Source: Eriocheir sinensis (taxonomy: Eukaryota > Arthropoda > Malacostraca > Decapoda > Varunidae). From it: a stretch of DNA of 64,000 bases. Under the pieces are notes generated by a model. That model ran no database searches. It was not told the DNA's origin and saw only the letters and a program-made list of their open reading frames with translations. The stretch is taken from positions 284,501 to 348,500 of the forward strand of contig NW_026111750.1 in NCBI RefSeq assembly GCF_024679095.1, given 5' to 3'. This document shows positions 22,394-33,840 of this stretch, piece by piece. A program made the translations under genes and the position numbers. Position 1 is the stretch's first letter. Each line of letters starts with the position of its first letter.

Positions 22394-25300
22394 ATAGTTA
22401 TAACACCTCCAAGCCGCTCTGCAGCACATGACACCTTCTGATTCCCTACCACAGACCTTCAGAGTGCCACATTCCTACACCTTTACCTTCTTGCAGGGTC
22501 AGATTAGTGCAGTCCAGCCTTTCACTAGCTTAGTTATAACACCTACAAGACTCTGCAGCACATATCTCCTCCTGACACCCTAGCACTAAGGCAGAGAGTA
22601 CCACCTTCCTACGCCTTCACCTTTCTACAGGGTCAGATTAGTGCACTCCAGCCTTTCAGTAGCATTGTTATAACACCTCCACGCCATTCTGCAGCACATG
22701 ACACCTGATTCCCTAGCACTGAGCTTAAGAGTGCCATCTTCCTACTGGCTCAGATTAGTGCAGTACAGCCTTTCACTAGCATAATTATAACAACCCCATG
22801 CCTCTCTGCATCATATGACACCTGACTCCCTAGCAAAGAGTTCGAGATTGCCACCTTCCTGCAGAGTCACTTTTCTACAGGGTCAGATTAGTGCAGTCCA
22901 GCCTTTCACTAGCATAGTTATAACACCGCCAAGCCTCTCTGCAGCACATGACAACTGATTCCCTAGCTCCAAGCCAGAGCCACCTTCCTACACCTTAACC
23001 CTCCTACTGTGTCAAATTAGTGCAGCCCAGCCTTTCACTAGCATAGTAATAACACCGCCAAGCCTCTCTGCAGCACATGCCACCTTCTGATTCCTTAGCA
23101 CAGCGCTTGAGAGTGTCACCTTCCTATTGGGTCAGATTAGTGCTGTACAGCTTTTCACTAGCATAGTTATAACACATCCATGCCTCTCTGCAGCACATGA
23201 CACCTTCTGATTCCCTAGCACAGAGCTTCACCCTCCTACACTTTCACCTTCCCACACTGTCATATTAGTGCAGTTCAGCCTTTCTTAAGCATAGTTATAA
23301 CACCTACAAACCTGTATGCAGCACATTACAGCTTCTGATTCCTACGCACTGAGCCAGAAAGTGCCCCCTTCCTACAGGGTCAGATTAGTGGGATAGAGCC
23401 TTTCACTAGAATAGTTAAAACACCTCCAAGCCTCTCTGCACCACATACGACCTTCTGATTCCCTAGCACTGAGCCAGAGAATGCCATCTTCCTACACCTT
23501 CACCTTCCTTCAGGGACAAATTAGATCAGATCAATCCAGCCTTTCATATGCATAGTTATAAAACCTCCAAGCCTCTCTGCAGCACATGCCACCTTCTGAT
23601 TTCCTAGCACAGAGCTTGAGAGTGCCACCTTCCTATTGGGTCAGATTAGTGCTGTACATCCTTTCACATGCATAGTTATAACACATCCAAGCCTCTCTGC
23701 AGCACATACCACCTTCTGATTCCCTAGCACAGAGCTTGAGATTGCCACCTTCCTATTAAGTCAGATTAGTGCTGTACATCCTTTCACTAGCATAGTTATA
23801 ACACCTCCAAGCTTCTCTGCAGCACATACCACCTTCTGATTCCCAAGCAAAGAGCTTGAGAGTGCCACCTTCCTATTGGTTCAGATTAGTGCTGTACATC
23901 CTTTCACATGCATAGTTATAACTCATCCAAGCCTCTCTGCAGCACATGACACCTTCTGATTCCCTAGCACAGAGCCAGAGAGTGCCACTTTCCAAAAGGG
24001 TCAGATTAGTGTAGTCGACCCTTTCATTAGCATAGTTATAACACCTCCAAGCCTCTCAGCAGCACATGACACCTTCTAATTCCCTAGCACTGAGCTTGAG
24101 AGTGCCACCTTCCTCAACCTTCTCCTTCCTACAGAGTTAGATTTGTGCAGTCCAGCCTTTCACTAGCATAGGTGTAACACCTCCAATACTCTCTGCAGCA
24201 CGTGACACCTTCTGATTCCTTAGCACTGAGCCAGAGTGCCACCTACCTACAGTGCCATATGAGTGTAGTCCAGCTTTTCATTAGCATAGTTATGACAACT
24301 CAAATGCTCTCTGCAGGTCATGACACGGATTTCCTTGCAATGAGCCAGAGAGTGCCACCTTCCTACTGCTGCACCTCCAACAGGGCCAGGTTAGTGCAGT
24401 CCAGTCTTTCACTAGCATATTTATAACACCCCCAAGCCTCTCTACAGCACATGACTCCTTCTGATTCCCTACCATAAAGCTTGAGAGTGCCACCTTACTA
24501 CACCTTCACCTTTCCACATGGACAGATTAGTGCAGTTCAGCCTTTCACTAGCATAGTTAAAACATCTCCACGCCTCTATGCAGCACATGACACCTTCTGA
24601 TTCCCTAGCACTGAGCTTGTGAGTGCCACCTTCCTACACCTTCACCTTCCTCCAGGGTCAGACTAGTGCAATCCAGCCTTTCACTAGCATGGATATAACA
24701 CCTCCAAGCCTATCTGCAGCACAAGACACCTTCTAACTCCCTAAAACTGAGACAGACGTTCCGACCTGGCTCGAGAGCCATATGAGGCTCTCTGCAGCTA
24801 ATGTCACCTCATTATTCCCAAGCACAAAGCTTGAGAGTGCCACCATCCTACAACTCACCTTCCTACTGGGTCAGATTAGTCAGTCCAGCATCTCACTAGC
24901 GTAGTTATAACACCTCAAGCTTCTCTGCAGTACATGACACCTTCTAATTCCCTATCACTGAGCCAGAGAGTGACACCTTCCTACAGGGTCAGAATAATGC
25001 AGTCGAGCCTTCACTAGCATATTTGTAACACCTCCAAGCCTCCCTGCAGCACATGACACCTTCTGATTCCCTAGCACTGAGACAGATAATGTCACCTTCC
25101 TACAGGGTCAGAATAATGCAGTGCAGCCTTCCACTAGCATAGTTATAACACCTCTAAGCTACTCTGCAGCACATGACACCTTCTGATTCCCAAGCACTGA
25201 GACAGAAAATGCCACCTTCCTACACCTTGACCTACCTACAGGGTCAGATTAGTGCAGTCCAGCCTTCCACTAGCATAGTTATAACACCTCTAAGCTACTC

Positions 25301-26032
25301 TGCAGCACATGACACCTGCTGATTCCCTAGCACTGAGACAGAAAATGCCACCTTCCTACACCTTAACCTACCTACAGGGTCAGATTAGTGTAGTCCAGCC
25401 TTTCGCTGACATAATTATAACACCACCATGCCACTCTGCAGCACATGACACCTCCTGATTCCCTAGCACTGATCCTGAGAGTGCCACCTTCCTAAAGCTT
25501 CTCCTTCCTACAGGGTCAGATTAGTGCAGTCAAGCCTTTCAATAGCATAGTTATAACACCTCAAAGCCTCTCTGCAGCACATGACACTATATATTCCCTA
25601 GCACTGAGCAACAGAGTGCCACCTTCCTACACCTTCATTTTCCTACAGGGTCATATTAGTGCAGTCCAGCCTTACACTAGCATAGTTATGACACCTCCAA
25701 GCCTCCCTGCAGCACATGACATATGATTCCCTAGCACAGAGCCAGAGAATGCCACCTTCCTACACCTTCACATTCCTACAGGGTCAGATTAGTGTAGTCC
25801 AGCATTTCACTAGCATAGTTATAATACATCAAAGCCTCTCTGCAGTACATGACACCTGATTCCCTAGCACAGAGCCAGAGAGTGCCACCTTCCTAAGCCT
25901 TCACCTTCCTACAGGGTCAGATTACTGCGGTCCAGCTTTTACCTAGCATAGTTATAACACCTCCAAGCCTCTCTGCAGCACATGACATCTTTTGACTCCT
26001 TCGCACTGAGCCAGAGTGCCACCTTTTTTTTA
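22394..26032. repeat. Satellite block 8 (largest)
   Basis: About twenty-eight units of the 118/136-bp satellite, entering at ATAGTTATAACACCTCC. A run of closely related short units at about 23590-23940 (sharing GTGCTGTACATCCTTTCAC) suggests local recent amplification, and a pair at about 25080-25420 shares AGACAGAAAATGCCACC-type words. It ends at GCCACC against the second SINE. Confidence 0.95.
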
Positions 26033-26233
26033 CGTTGCTGCCTATTGCGCCGGTAGGCATCTTCCAGTGGGCCCTGATGGTCGGCCCAAGGCTTCTTCCA
26101 GGTGGGGCCTGATGGTCGGCCCAGCCCGTTCTGGCGCAGGCGAGTGTTTATAGTGGCGCCATCTTGCATTGGCTCATGCTGCCCGTCCATCACGCGGCGA
26201 ATGTGGTTCCAGTACGCTATCACTTCGGCCACC
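26033..26233 (-). mobile_element. tRNA-derived SINE, internally deleted copy
   Basis: Same family as 21260-21619: it shares the A-rich 3' end, the CCTATTGCGCCGGTAGGC segment, the duplicated CCTGATGGTCGGCCCA word and the GTTTATAGTGGCGCCATCTT segment, and ends at the GGCCACCGCC head. It is only about 200 bp: the middle is missing and the tRNA-like head is degenerate. It forms the boundary between the 136-bp satellite and the 33-bp minisatellite. Confidence 0.8.
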
Positions 26234-26461
26234 GCCTACCCTACATAGAACAAGAGACATCACCGCCGGGTACACACACAGAACAACAGACACCACCGTC
26301 GGGCACACACACAGAACAACAGACACCACCGCCGGGAACACACACAGAACAACAGACACCACCGCCGGGTATACACACAGAACAACAGACACCACCGCCG
26401 GGCACACACACACAACAACAAACACCACCGCCAGGCACACACACACAACAACAAACACCAC
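26234..26461. repeat. 33-bp minisatellite, small left block
   Basis: About six units of the same repeat as 35527-50811 (CAACAGACACCACCGCCGGG with a short CA run), several carrying the ACACAGAACAACAG variant. It is separated from the main array by the LTR retrotransposon, so the two were probably one array. Confidence 0.92.
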
Positions 26462-27166
26462 TGTAACGGGCTTGTCGGGGGGCGTTTAAAGGGTGTTGAT
26501 TAAGACTTCAGCTTCCTTAAGGCGAATTATATTCGTAGCCTTTATGTACAAGAAGTTGTGTGTCAGTCGGACTCTCGTGAAGGAGTGGCGAGTTACAGGT
26601 TGGAAAATAATTGTTACAATTGGTCACGTATGTCAAGGTGACCTCCACGCACCATCGGAGTGCGAAGTATACAAAACTGAGACGGTAAACACTGACGGAC
26701 GACATTCCTATAAGGTGGCGTGATCTATCTGTCGTGGGGTTTTTCCATTGACAATTGTATGCCTAATTCGTGGTGATATTAAATAATAATAATACATTGA
26801 TATCCTACTATAACACTGCTCGGTCACCTACCAGTGATCGCGACCTCGCGATATATAAAAATCGAAATAGCAGTCTAGGTACCATGAACATACATAGAGG
26901 GAGTTTGTCAAGCAGACTGCCTATGATACAATTATATTAAAACACTGGCTATGTAAGAACAGATGTGGAATTATAATATAAATAGGGAGAGGGAAACCAC
27001 AACGTGTGTGACATGAAACATAAGAAACCTCTCAAAAGATAAATATAAGGACACATGTATAAGAAACTATCAACTGGCATAGTTACAGACAATGAAACGT
27101 TGATCTAGCTCCTAAAAAAAAATACAGTAGTGAAACACAGTACAATGTTAAGTATAGGAGCAGCCA
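26462..27166 (-). repeat. 3' LTR (about 705 bp)
   Basis: On the element strand it begins TGGCTGCTCC after a polypurine-like tract and ends CCCGTTACA, giving TG...CA termini. The terminal 79 bases (26462-26540) match the truncated 5' LTR at 35448-35526 without a difference. A TATA-like TTTTTATATATCGCG (element strand, about 26851-26867) could be its core promoter. The inner boundary rests on the polypurine tract and the TG, not on a second full copy. Confidence 0.75.
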
Positions 27167-27180
27167 GGTTTCTGTCCCCT
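27167..27180 (-). promoter_or_regulatory. Putative polypurine tract
   Basis: AGGGGACAGAAACC on the element strand, directly upstream of the putative 3' LTR start. This is where plus-strand DNA synthesis is primed in LTR elements. It is short and not pure, so the call is tentative. Confidence 0.5.
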
Positions 27181-27202
27181 GACTTGTCTGAGAAAAGGAA
27201 AA

Positions 27203-27756
27203 CTACCTTGCCAGTGGCCTCCCGGCATCCAGTCGCCGCGTCTGCACAACCAAATAATCGTGCAGGACAGAGTTTCTCCTAATAAGGTAGCACATGACGA
27301 CGAGACTGACGAACATCAGAAACATTGGTACAAAAATCCAGGGTACAGGTAGGGAAGATGCAAATAATCAGGCAGCGTTTCCTCCAGGGTTTCCGCAAAC
27401 TCTGTTTTGTTCGCGAAAGACAATGAATTAAGGGAATTAGTCACATACGAGATGCTGGAGAAATGAATGTCATCGAGAGACCGTAGAGGAAACACTCGAT
27501 GGGAAATATTGGCCGTGAAAACCAGACGAATCCGGGACGGGTACGTTGTTATGTTAGTGGAGCGGATATAGCATGCTTCCGCTATGGCATAGTGACCAGT
27601 AACCCGTTGATAAGTGGTACCCTCCGGGCAGATGACCGATACATAGAAGGACTGAGGGAAATAAAAATAATGCAGACCCTGAAAGTTCTTATGGAAAACA
27701 GGCGTTGGTGTTAGCTGCTTGTAAGGGCACAGGGAAAGAGCGTCAGACGCGTTCAC
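27203..27756 (-). pseudogene. env: Env C-terminal part, frameshifted
   Basis: 27756-27316 continues the envelope protein in a different frame from its N-terminal part (Cys-containing ectodomain, 146 residues). A third frame carries a strongly hydrophobic stretch at about 27281-27343, followed by a basic, short tail ending at a stop at 27203-27205. Together these fit an ectodomain end, a membrane anchor and a cytoplasmic tail of a class I-type fusion protein. At least two frame breaks separate the pieces, so no intact envelope protein is encoded here. Confidence 0.75.
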
Positions 27757-28897
27757 GCGGGTGAGGGCGATCTCGCATACTCCTCCCCGAACTGGAAGGA
27801 AGGCAAAGAGACGCAGAGCAATAGAATCGCCCGAAGACCGTCTCCTTGCAATACTGCAAGAGTGAGTAGCTACCCGTTGAATACAGAGCGAAATCCTTCG
27901 CGATTAGAACAAGAGACGGGGACGTGTCCAGGGCCAACACACTGTCCTTTGCCGAAAAAGGGAACGGGACAATTTCGTGTGCCTCAAACACGTCCGCCGT
28001 CTGAAACGGAACATGAATGATTATGGCATCAGGGGTGAGGCTGGACTCAATCAAGGGGTAAAAATATTGACTCATGTCCGGGGTGAATAAAGGCGTCAGG
28101 CTATAATTTTGATACCCGATCTGGACAGTCGTTCTCAAATCGTGTAGAGGGAACAAGGCAGGTGTGACTCTACCGTGCGCTGCATCAACCATGTTGCTAA
28201 TAACCTGCTGATTAGCCGTTGCGACGGAGGTAATGACGTTTTCCAATACATGCAAGGCCTGATCTAGGAGGAGAAACTGATTCACCTGGTCGATCTGTTT
28301 GACAACTATGTTGATAACCTCTACCATCTTATTTGTCTGCTCTAGCAGTACCGCAATGTTAGTATGCAATTGCGCAAGTTTTCTACAATTGGCATTGATC
28401 ACCCTGCGATTTCGAGCAGCAAAGGAAAGTACATGAGCGTAGTGGTCCCGCAAATCGCGAACGTCCTCGTCGGTAGCCGTACCGAAAAGGAACTTTGAGG
28501 CGGACCCCACGATGTTGAGCAACCCCCTCTTTACCCGAGAGTGAACTGAGTGAAAACTATAATCCATGTTTACCTCATCAACTTTTCCCCGTAAGAACAG
28601 AATCCTATCCTCCAGTAGTTGAAAAAGAGTCAGAGAGTTGGTACTAGAAGGAGCCTTTGATTCCCTAGTCTTGGTAGCCCGGATAGCGTCTGCCATGCCG
28701 AGTAGTTTTTCTGAGACTATCCTGATTGTGTCCGTGGTGTTGGTCAAGGAAGTATATGGATATTTTACGAGGAGCACATCTTCTATGAGGAAGACCTCTC
28801 CTATGTGTGCCGTGAGGGCACCAGGCTTCAGGTGGATGGGTGTTGTTGCAAGCAGGGAGCCGAGGGACAACAAGATGGTCAGAAAACGCAACATCAT
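27743..28897 (-). pseudogene. env: Env N-terminal part, fusion-protein type
   Basis: A 384-residue open stretch starting at the ATG at 28897. Residues 1-18 form a signal peptide (MMLRFLTILLSLGSLLA). A furin-type site RVKR lies at 121-124, followed at once by a fusion-peptide-like segment (GLLNIVGSASKFLFG) and a long heptad-rich helical region (about 150-240). Signal peptide, furin site and adjacent Gly-rich hydrophobic segment are the established plan of errantivirus Env proteins, which are related to baculovirus F proteins. The last about 25 residues are out of frame relative to the family, and the protein continues in other frames at 27203-27756. The copy is broken. Confidence 0.85.
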
Positions 28898-28924
28898 GAT
28901 CTGAAAGTGGTGGGAATGAAGTAT

Positions 28925-29860
28925 TTAAACCCGTGGTCTCAAGTTATAGCTATGGGTGTTGGGATTATCTTGTTGAACATTTGACTCTGAGGGGGAAGTA
29001 CCAATATCAAGGTCCAAAGGTGAGGGAATTACTTTCAGACGATCACTGTGAACTTCTAGACTGACTCCACTATTCGACTCGAGAACCTCGAACCGATTTC
29101 CCCTGACATTCCGAACAACTCGGTAAGGACCCACAAATTTAGCCCCCAGTTTCGAACTCCTTTCCGCTTGCTTAATCATGACTGTGTCACCCTCTTTGAA
29201 ATTCACCGGGACGGCCTGTTTGTGTTGTTTTGACATCATTTCAACCTTCGTAGCTTTTAACGTACACCTAACTTCTGAGTGTATCTTGGAAAACATATGC
29301 ATCTGCTGTTGTGCGTACCTATCAATGTTGTAGAGAGGTTGCTGTGGGGTTGTTAGGAAGTCGTACGGAAGACGTTTCTCCACCCCATACAAGATGTAGT
29401 AAGGAGACTTCCCCGTAGAGTCGTTTACCGACGTATTTATGGAAGCGGCTATATGCGATAGCCAATCCTCCCAATTATCGTGGAGATCGTTCACGATAGG
29501 CCTGAGGACCTGTAAGATTTTCCTATTAGCCCTCTCCGCCAACCCATTAGCAGCTGGGTGGTAAGCTGTGATGAAGGATTGCGTGATGTTAAACTGAGCG
29601 CATATTTCGCTCAATACTGAGTTCCTAAACTCGGTGCCATTGTCACTCAGAAGAATTCGAGGAGACGAATGTGGACACAACACGTGAGTCACGAGGGCAT
29701 GGGCCACGCGTGTGGCTGTCTTGTCCTTGAGAGGCGCTAGAACTAGAAACCTAGAGAACTGGTCGACGCACACCAATAAGTAGCGCGAGCCATGTTGGCT
29801 CTGGGGAGCTGTAGTAAGTCTATATTAACAACATCCCATGGCGCCTCTGGTACTGGGTAT
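28925..29860 (-). pseudogene. pol: Integrase catalytic core and C-terminal domain
   Basis: 29776-28925 gives 283 residues: VDQFSRFLVLAPLKDKTAT, LLSDNGTEFRN (second catalytic Asp), AYHPAANGLAERANRK (catalytic Glu), then a C-terminal GPY/F-type module (KFVGPYRVVRN) and a tail reaching env. The segment with the first catalytic Asp lies upstream, near 29800-29850, in another frame, so a frameshift splits the core. Integrase inserts the element's cDNA into host DNA; its place after RNase H is diagnostic for Ty3/Gypsy. The stop lies only 28 bases from the env ATG. Confidence 0.88.
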
Positions 29861-30044
29861 TGCAACATAGGTGCTGGCCCTTTGACGGACCCCTTGTGCT
29901 TAGCACAAACGACGCAATGTGCGACATGTTTTCTACATCAACCCGTAATGTGGGCCAGTAGAATTTTCGTCTGGTGACAGATAGCGTCTTGTCTCTTCCT
30001 GGGTGACCCGCAATGGGTGTGTTATGGACCAGCTTAAGCGTCAC
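29820..30044 (-). pseudogene. pol: Integrase N-terminal zinc-binding region
   Basis: The open stretch contains HNTPIAGHPGRDKTLSVTRR and FYWPTLRVDVENM, the HH part of the integrase HHCC zinc-binding domain. The following cysteines are out of frame (the frame reads HIASFVLSTRG instead). It connects to the catalytic core through at least one frameshift. Confidence 0.8.
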
Positions 30045-30076
30045 GGGGACGTATATGTCTGGGATGACCAGTTGGT

Positions 30077-30844
30077 CTATAGGTACCGGTTTGGTTGGCC
30101 ATGACCTACAAAGGAGGTTGTCCTCTGATAGGAAGAATTGTGAAAAGGAACTGGCAATTCAGGAAGGTTTGATTCGTCTCCCGACTCGAGGGCGTAAATT
30201 AACCTCTTCCACACAGGGTGGTCACGCTGAGCAGTGTGTAGCTCAGGTGAAGTGAAGTTGTGGATGACCTCTGGGGTGGTAATCGCGCCTATCGGAACAT
30301 TCCGAGATAAGGCATCTGCGACCACATTTGTTTTCCCGGTGATGTATTTTATCTCCGGATTGTATGCTTGGATCGTTAAGAACCATCTTGCCAGACGACC
30401 GTGTAGTTTTTTCCCTTGAAAAGATCAGTTATGGCCGCGTGGTCCGTAAACACCACAATTTTGTACCCCATCACAATGTCACGAAAATGCTTCAGAGCCC
30501 ACACAATGGCAAGAGCCTCTAGGTGGGTAACAGAATAGTTCTTTTCCGGAGCTGTAAGTACTCGACTGGCGAACGCTATCACATGCTTTTGCCGGACGTA
30601 TCTGTTTGCATCAGCGCGGCTCCTACTCCACTAGCCGAAGCGTCGGTACAAAGCTGAAAGGGTCCTTGAAATCCGGAAAGACAAGGACCGGAGCCCGTGT
30701 AAGCGCTTTCTTTAAATCCTCAAAACTCGTTTGTTGAGCTGGGAGCCACTGAAATGGTACGTCTTTCTTTAAAAGATGGGTTAGGGGACTCGCGCGAGCT
30801 GCGAAGTCCTTAATGAAAGGCCTGTAATAACCTGCGACACCCAA
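30077..30844 (-). pseudogene. pol: RNase H and connection region of pol
   Basis: Three pieces in different frames. 30844-30623 is the RT connection region (GVAGYYRPFIKDFA, SPLTHLLKKDVPFQW, FEDLKKALTRAPVL). 30582-30376 is RNase H (IAFASRVLTAPEKNYSVTHL with the catalytic Glu of the E-A-L-A-I-V segment, then VFTDHAAITDL with an Asp). 30325-30077 begins with VADALSRN, the usual end of Ty3/Gypsy RNase H. Frame changes at about 30600 and 30370 break the protein. Confidence 0.85.
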
Positions 30845-31560
30845 GAAAGACCGTACCTTGTCCGCAGACGTTGGCTGAGGAACTCGGCAATAGCCTTTAT
30901 TTTGTCGTCCACTGTATGGATGCCGAATTCGTCCACGACATGCCCCAAGAACTTGATCCGAGGCTTTAAAAATTCACATTTGGTGATTTTGAGCTTTAAT
31001 CCGACCTCTTGAAGTCTGTGTAGGACTGCTTTTAGTGTTTCCATGTGTGCATGCACGTCTTTACTTGCTATGATGATGTCGTCTAAATACACATAGACAG
31101 AGTTGCCCAGCAAGTCACCAAAATACTGTTCATTGTCCTTTGGAAAGTCAAGGAGCTCCTTTGAGCCCGAACGGCATCCTCGTCCACTCATAGTGGCCAT
31201 GAGGCGTGCTGAAAGCCATTATTTCACGTGACTCGGGGCCATGGGCAGTTGCCAGTAGCCACTGACCAGATCAAGACTCGTAAAGACTTTATTTCCTCTA
31301 CCGAGACACATCAGAAGATCTCTAAGAACGGGAAGCGGAAAATGATCATCCACGGTCGCGGTGTTCACACGCCGGAAATCAATCACAGGACGATAAGAGC
31401 CGTCTTTCTTTGGAACCAGGAACAAGGGCGAATTCCACGGGAATTCGATTCTTTGATGACACCTTGTTCTAACATTTCAGAGATAAGTTGTTGCACCACC
31501 TCCCTCTGACTGGGGGGAGCTTGTACGCATTGATATATACAGGATTTGTATTGGGTTTTA
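30781..31560 (-). pseudogene. pol: Reverse transcriptase of the LTR element
   Basis: 31425-31219 carries FLVPKKDGSYRPVIDFRRVN and [16 protein letters not shown] (first catalytic Asp). 31200-30781 carries YVYLDDIIIASKD (YLDD active site), then LKITKCEFLK and FLGHVVDEFGI. Between them, at about 31140-31230, the conserved FST...MPFGL segment is present but crosses two frame changes. The RT start (HHIKLKPNTNPVY) lies at the end of the protease frame. Active-site residues are intact while the frame is not. Confidence 0.87.
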
Positions 31561-32644
31561 ACTTAATGTGGTGTTCAGCACACTGCGTAACTCCAAGCGG
31601 CTCGCCTGGTAGAGCAAGCGCCCCCCGATAATGCTCCAGAAGCTGGACTAAGGTTGGCTTAATTTCGGAATAGTGTGCAACTTTTAGGAACGCCTCTAAA
31701 TGAGCTGTGTCTTGTTCGGGAGAAGCCTGACACGCCGAGGATATGCCTGAAACTTGGGCTGAAGGGTATTCAGCTGGTTCCGGGGCGACATTTCTCCCAT
31801 ACACTAGACACTGGCATAATCGAACACCGTGTTTTAAGGATACAGGGGATCCAGACGTGTTTATTACCAATGCCTCTGCAAAACCTCCCTCCTTGACTGT
31901 TGCAAGAGTTACCTCCACCGTCACGCGGTGTACGTGAGGAACTCCGTCGATACACACATCACTGCCCGCCGGAGGGGCGTTAGGCAAACGGATTTTAACA
32001 AGTTTTGCAGCACGATCCGGAACTATATGAGGACCTTCTACGACTGCCGTTACTGTCCGCCACAAGTCTGCAATGGTTTCGTGTGGTTTGACCGTAAGAG
32101 GGGACACTTGGGCGGTGGCAGCCCCTGAGTCTGTGGTGGGTTGGTCATTTTCCACCTCTGAGGGTGAGATTACAGTTGACAGAGGCGATGGATTGACCAT
32201 CCCCTGTATGCGTCGGCCTTGATACACGATCGCGTTGCTTACAGGGATTATGGCGATGTGCAGGTCTTTCATGGCGTTTAATCCTAAGATCCCATCTACA
32301 GGTAAAGCAAACCTGCTAGAGACATAAAAGAAATCTCGAAAGGGACATACTTTTTCATGTAAGCTGACAGTTAGTGGTACTCGCCCAAGGATTCCCAAAG
32401 TGGTGCCCGTCACGCCTACCACATTCAGGTCGTTCTCTTGGAGCGGCCAAATTTCCCCACTCGCCTGTCGTGTCAGAGACCTGTAAGCGGAGTCGGAGAT
32501 GACATTGACTGTGGCACCTGTGTCAACCGCTAAGGTGAGTGAAATTTTGCCCACCTTGCAAGGGAGGGCAATTATGCTTGTCCGTCCCAAGGCGGCAATG
32601 ACGGAGTCAAGTTGCTCCCAATTAGTATTTTCCTTAAGGGACAC
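31469..32644 (-). CDS. pol: Protease (retropepsin) and start of RT
   Basis: A 391-residue open frame. The aspartic protease has LAVDTGATVNVIS with the catalytic DTGA at 41-44 and the DGILG flap-end motif at 117-121. A long linker follows, then the first RT block (HHIKLKPNTNPVYINAY). The protease cuts the Gag-Pol polyprotein. It sits directly after the nucleocapsid frame, with about 40 bases between the NC stop and this Met; an upstream frameshift would be needed to make Gag-Pol. The frame ends where RT continues in another frame. Confidence 0.87.
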   Translation of the reverse strand: MSLKENTNWEQLDSVIAALGRTSIIALPCKVGKISLTLAVDTGATVNVISDSAYRSLTRQASGEIWPLQENDLNVVGVTGTTLGILGRVPLTVSLHEKVCPFRDFFYVSSRFALPVDGILGLNAMKDLHIAIIPVSNAIVYQGRRIQGMVNPSPLSTVISPSEVENDQPTTDSGAATAQVSPLTVKPHETIADLWRTVTAVVEGPHIVPDRAAKLVKIRLPNAPPAGSDVCIDGVPHVHRVTVEVTLATVKEGGFAEALVINTSGSPVSLKHGVRLCQCLVYGRNVAPEPAEYPSAQVSGISSACQASPEQDTAHLEAFLKVAHYSEIKPTLVQLLEHYRGALALPGEPLGVTQCAEHHIKLKPNTNPVYINAYKLPPVRGRWCNNLSLKC

Positions 32645-32683
32645 TTGGATGTACGCCTCGGGGCTGTCACGAAGTCATGTCTT

Positions 32684-33103
32684 TTATTCTGAGAAGAGGT
32701 GTGGTTTACTGTCCGCTGAGGACTTGTACTTCTGTTCCTCCTTGGCCTTTTGTATTGCAGAACAACTGTCTGAATCATGAAAACAATTCCCGTGGATATG
32801 GCAAAAGGCAGCCTTCCGTTGATGGTTTGGCCTAGGGTTCCTGTGTGATGAATGATGCCCGCCCCTGTAACCTCCTGACCTCCTATCTGAGCCCCGTCTC
32901 GAATGTGTTGATTCCCTACGTTTCGCGAAACAAGAATGTTCAGAATGTCCTGATTGTTTGCAAAAACTACAGGTGAGAGATGCCTTACTTTGTGCTTGCA
33001 ATGCTGCTGCCGTTGCGAGGGGTTGATGGTGAGGGTGTTCCTGAACCTTGACCTCTAACTCTGAGACGAAGTCAACCAACTTCCCGCTCGGTTTGAAGGC
33101 CAA
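32684..33103 (-). pseudogene. gag: Gag nucleocapsid part
   Basis: 139 residues with one CX2CX4HX4C zinc knuckle (CSFCKQSGHSEHSC) followed by an Arg/Ser/His-rich basic region that fits RNA binding, and a second Cys/His cluster (CHIHGNCFHDSDSC) without standard spacing. It overlaps the capsid part in another frame, so gag is broken at about 33060-33110. Confidence 0.82.
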
Positions 33104-33840
33104 AGGGAGGGCAGAACGGCTGTTCTTATCTGAAATATGAAATAAGTAAAAAACAACTCAGCTGTCTTCACCTGGTGCTTTTGCATACAGCCCCCTGGAA
33201 ACCAGAGCGCGTCTTCCAGGCTCTTGACACAGTCAACCGCCAGCTGATTTGCCTCAATCATGGCGTCCCAAATCGGCTTTGTTGAGGAATTTTTTTGGAG
33301 GGACTCAACCGTGTGTGCCATCTGTCTAACGATGCTTGGTTTACTCCCGCCCCCGAAGATTTTAATGAAATTACCTTTAAAAACCTCATAGTTTACCAAT
33401 GTCCCCGAAGCGAACGCTGAGGACTGCATCAAATTCAGTGCCCGAGAGCCTGGAAGTAACCGTGACCGAATGAAAGCGATTTTATCATGATCTTCCGTAA
33501 TGGAGGAATTTACGATGGCAGATTCACACAAATCTAAAAACTGTCGCGCCGAAAAATCGGTCTCGCCTCCCGAGAATTGTCGAATACTGGCGTGAGTTGG
33601 AATGACCCGAATCGGGGGCGGGGGGAAGTGGTGTGGGGCCCCAGGAGGAGGAGGGGGAGGTGGATCGACAGGCATTGTGATCGGCCGAGTGGGGGTTAAG
33701 TATTCAGACGATTCTGAAGGTGAAGGGGCGCTATCCCTTGGGAGGGAAGAGTACGTAGCCCCCGATCGCAAATTCACCACATTTAAATCACCGGTGTTTG
33801 CACCTTGCTCCAATTCCTCCTCACTTGAAGGACGAGCCAA
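33055..33840 (-). pseudogene. gag: Gag matrix/capsid part
   Basis: 261 residues from the ATG at 33840. The first about 75 are acidic and then proline-rich (PVDPPPPPPPGAPHH). A capsid-like helical domain follows (IRQFSGGETDFSARQFLDLC, DHDKIAFIRSRLLPGSRALN, VNYEVFKGNFIKIFGG). The last about 30 residues are out of frame relative to the downstream nucleocapsid segment. Gag forms the particle that packages the element RNA. Confidence 0.82.
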
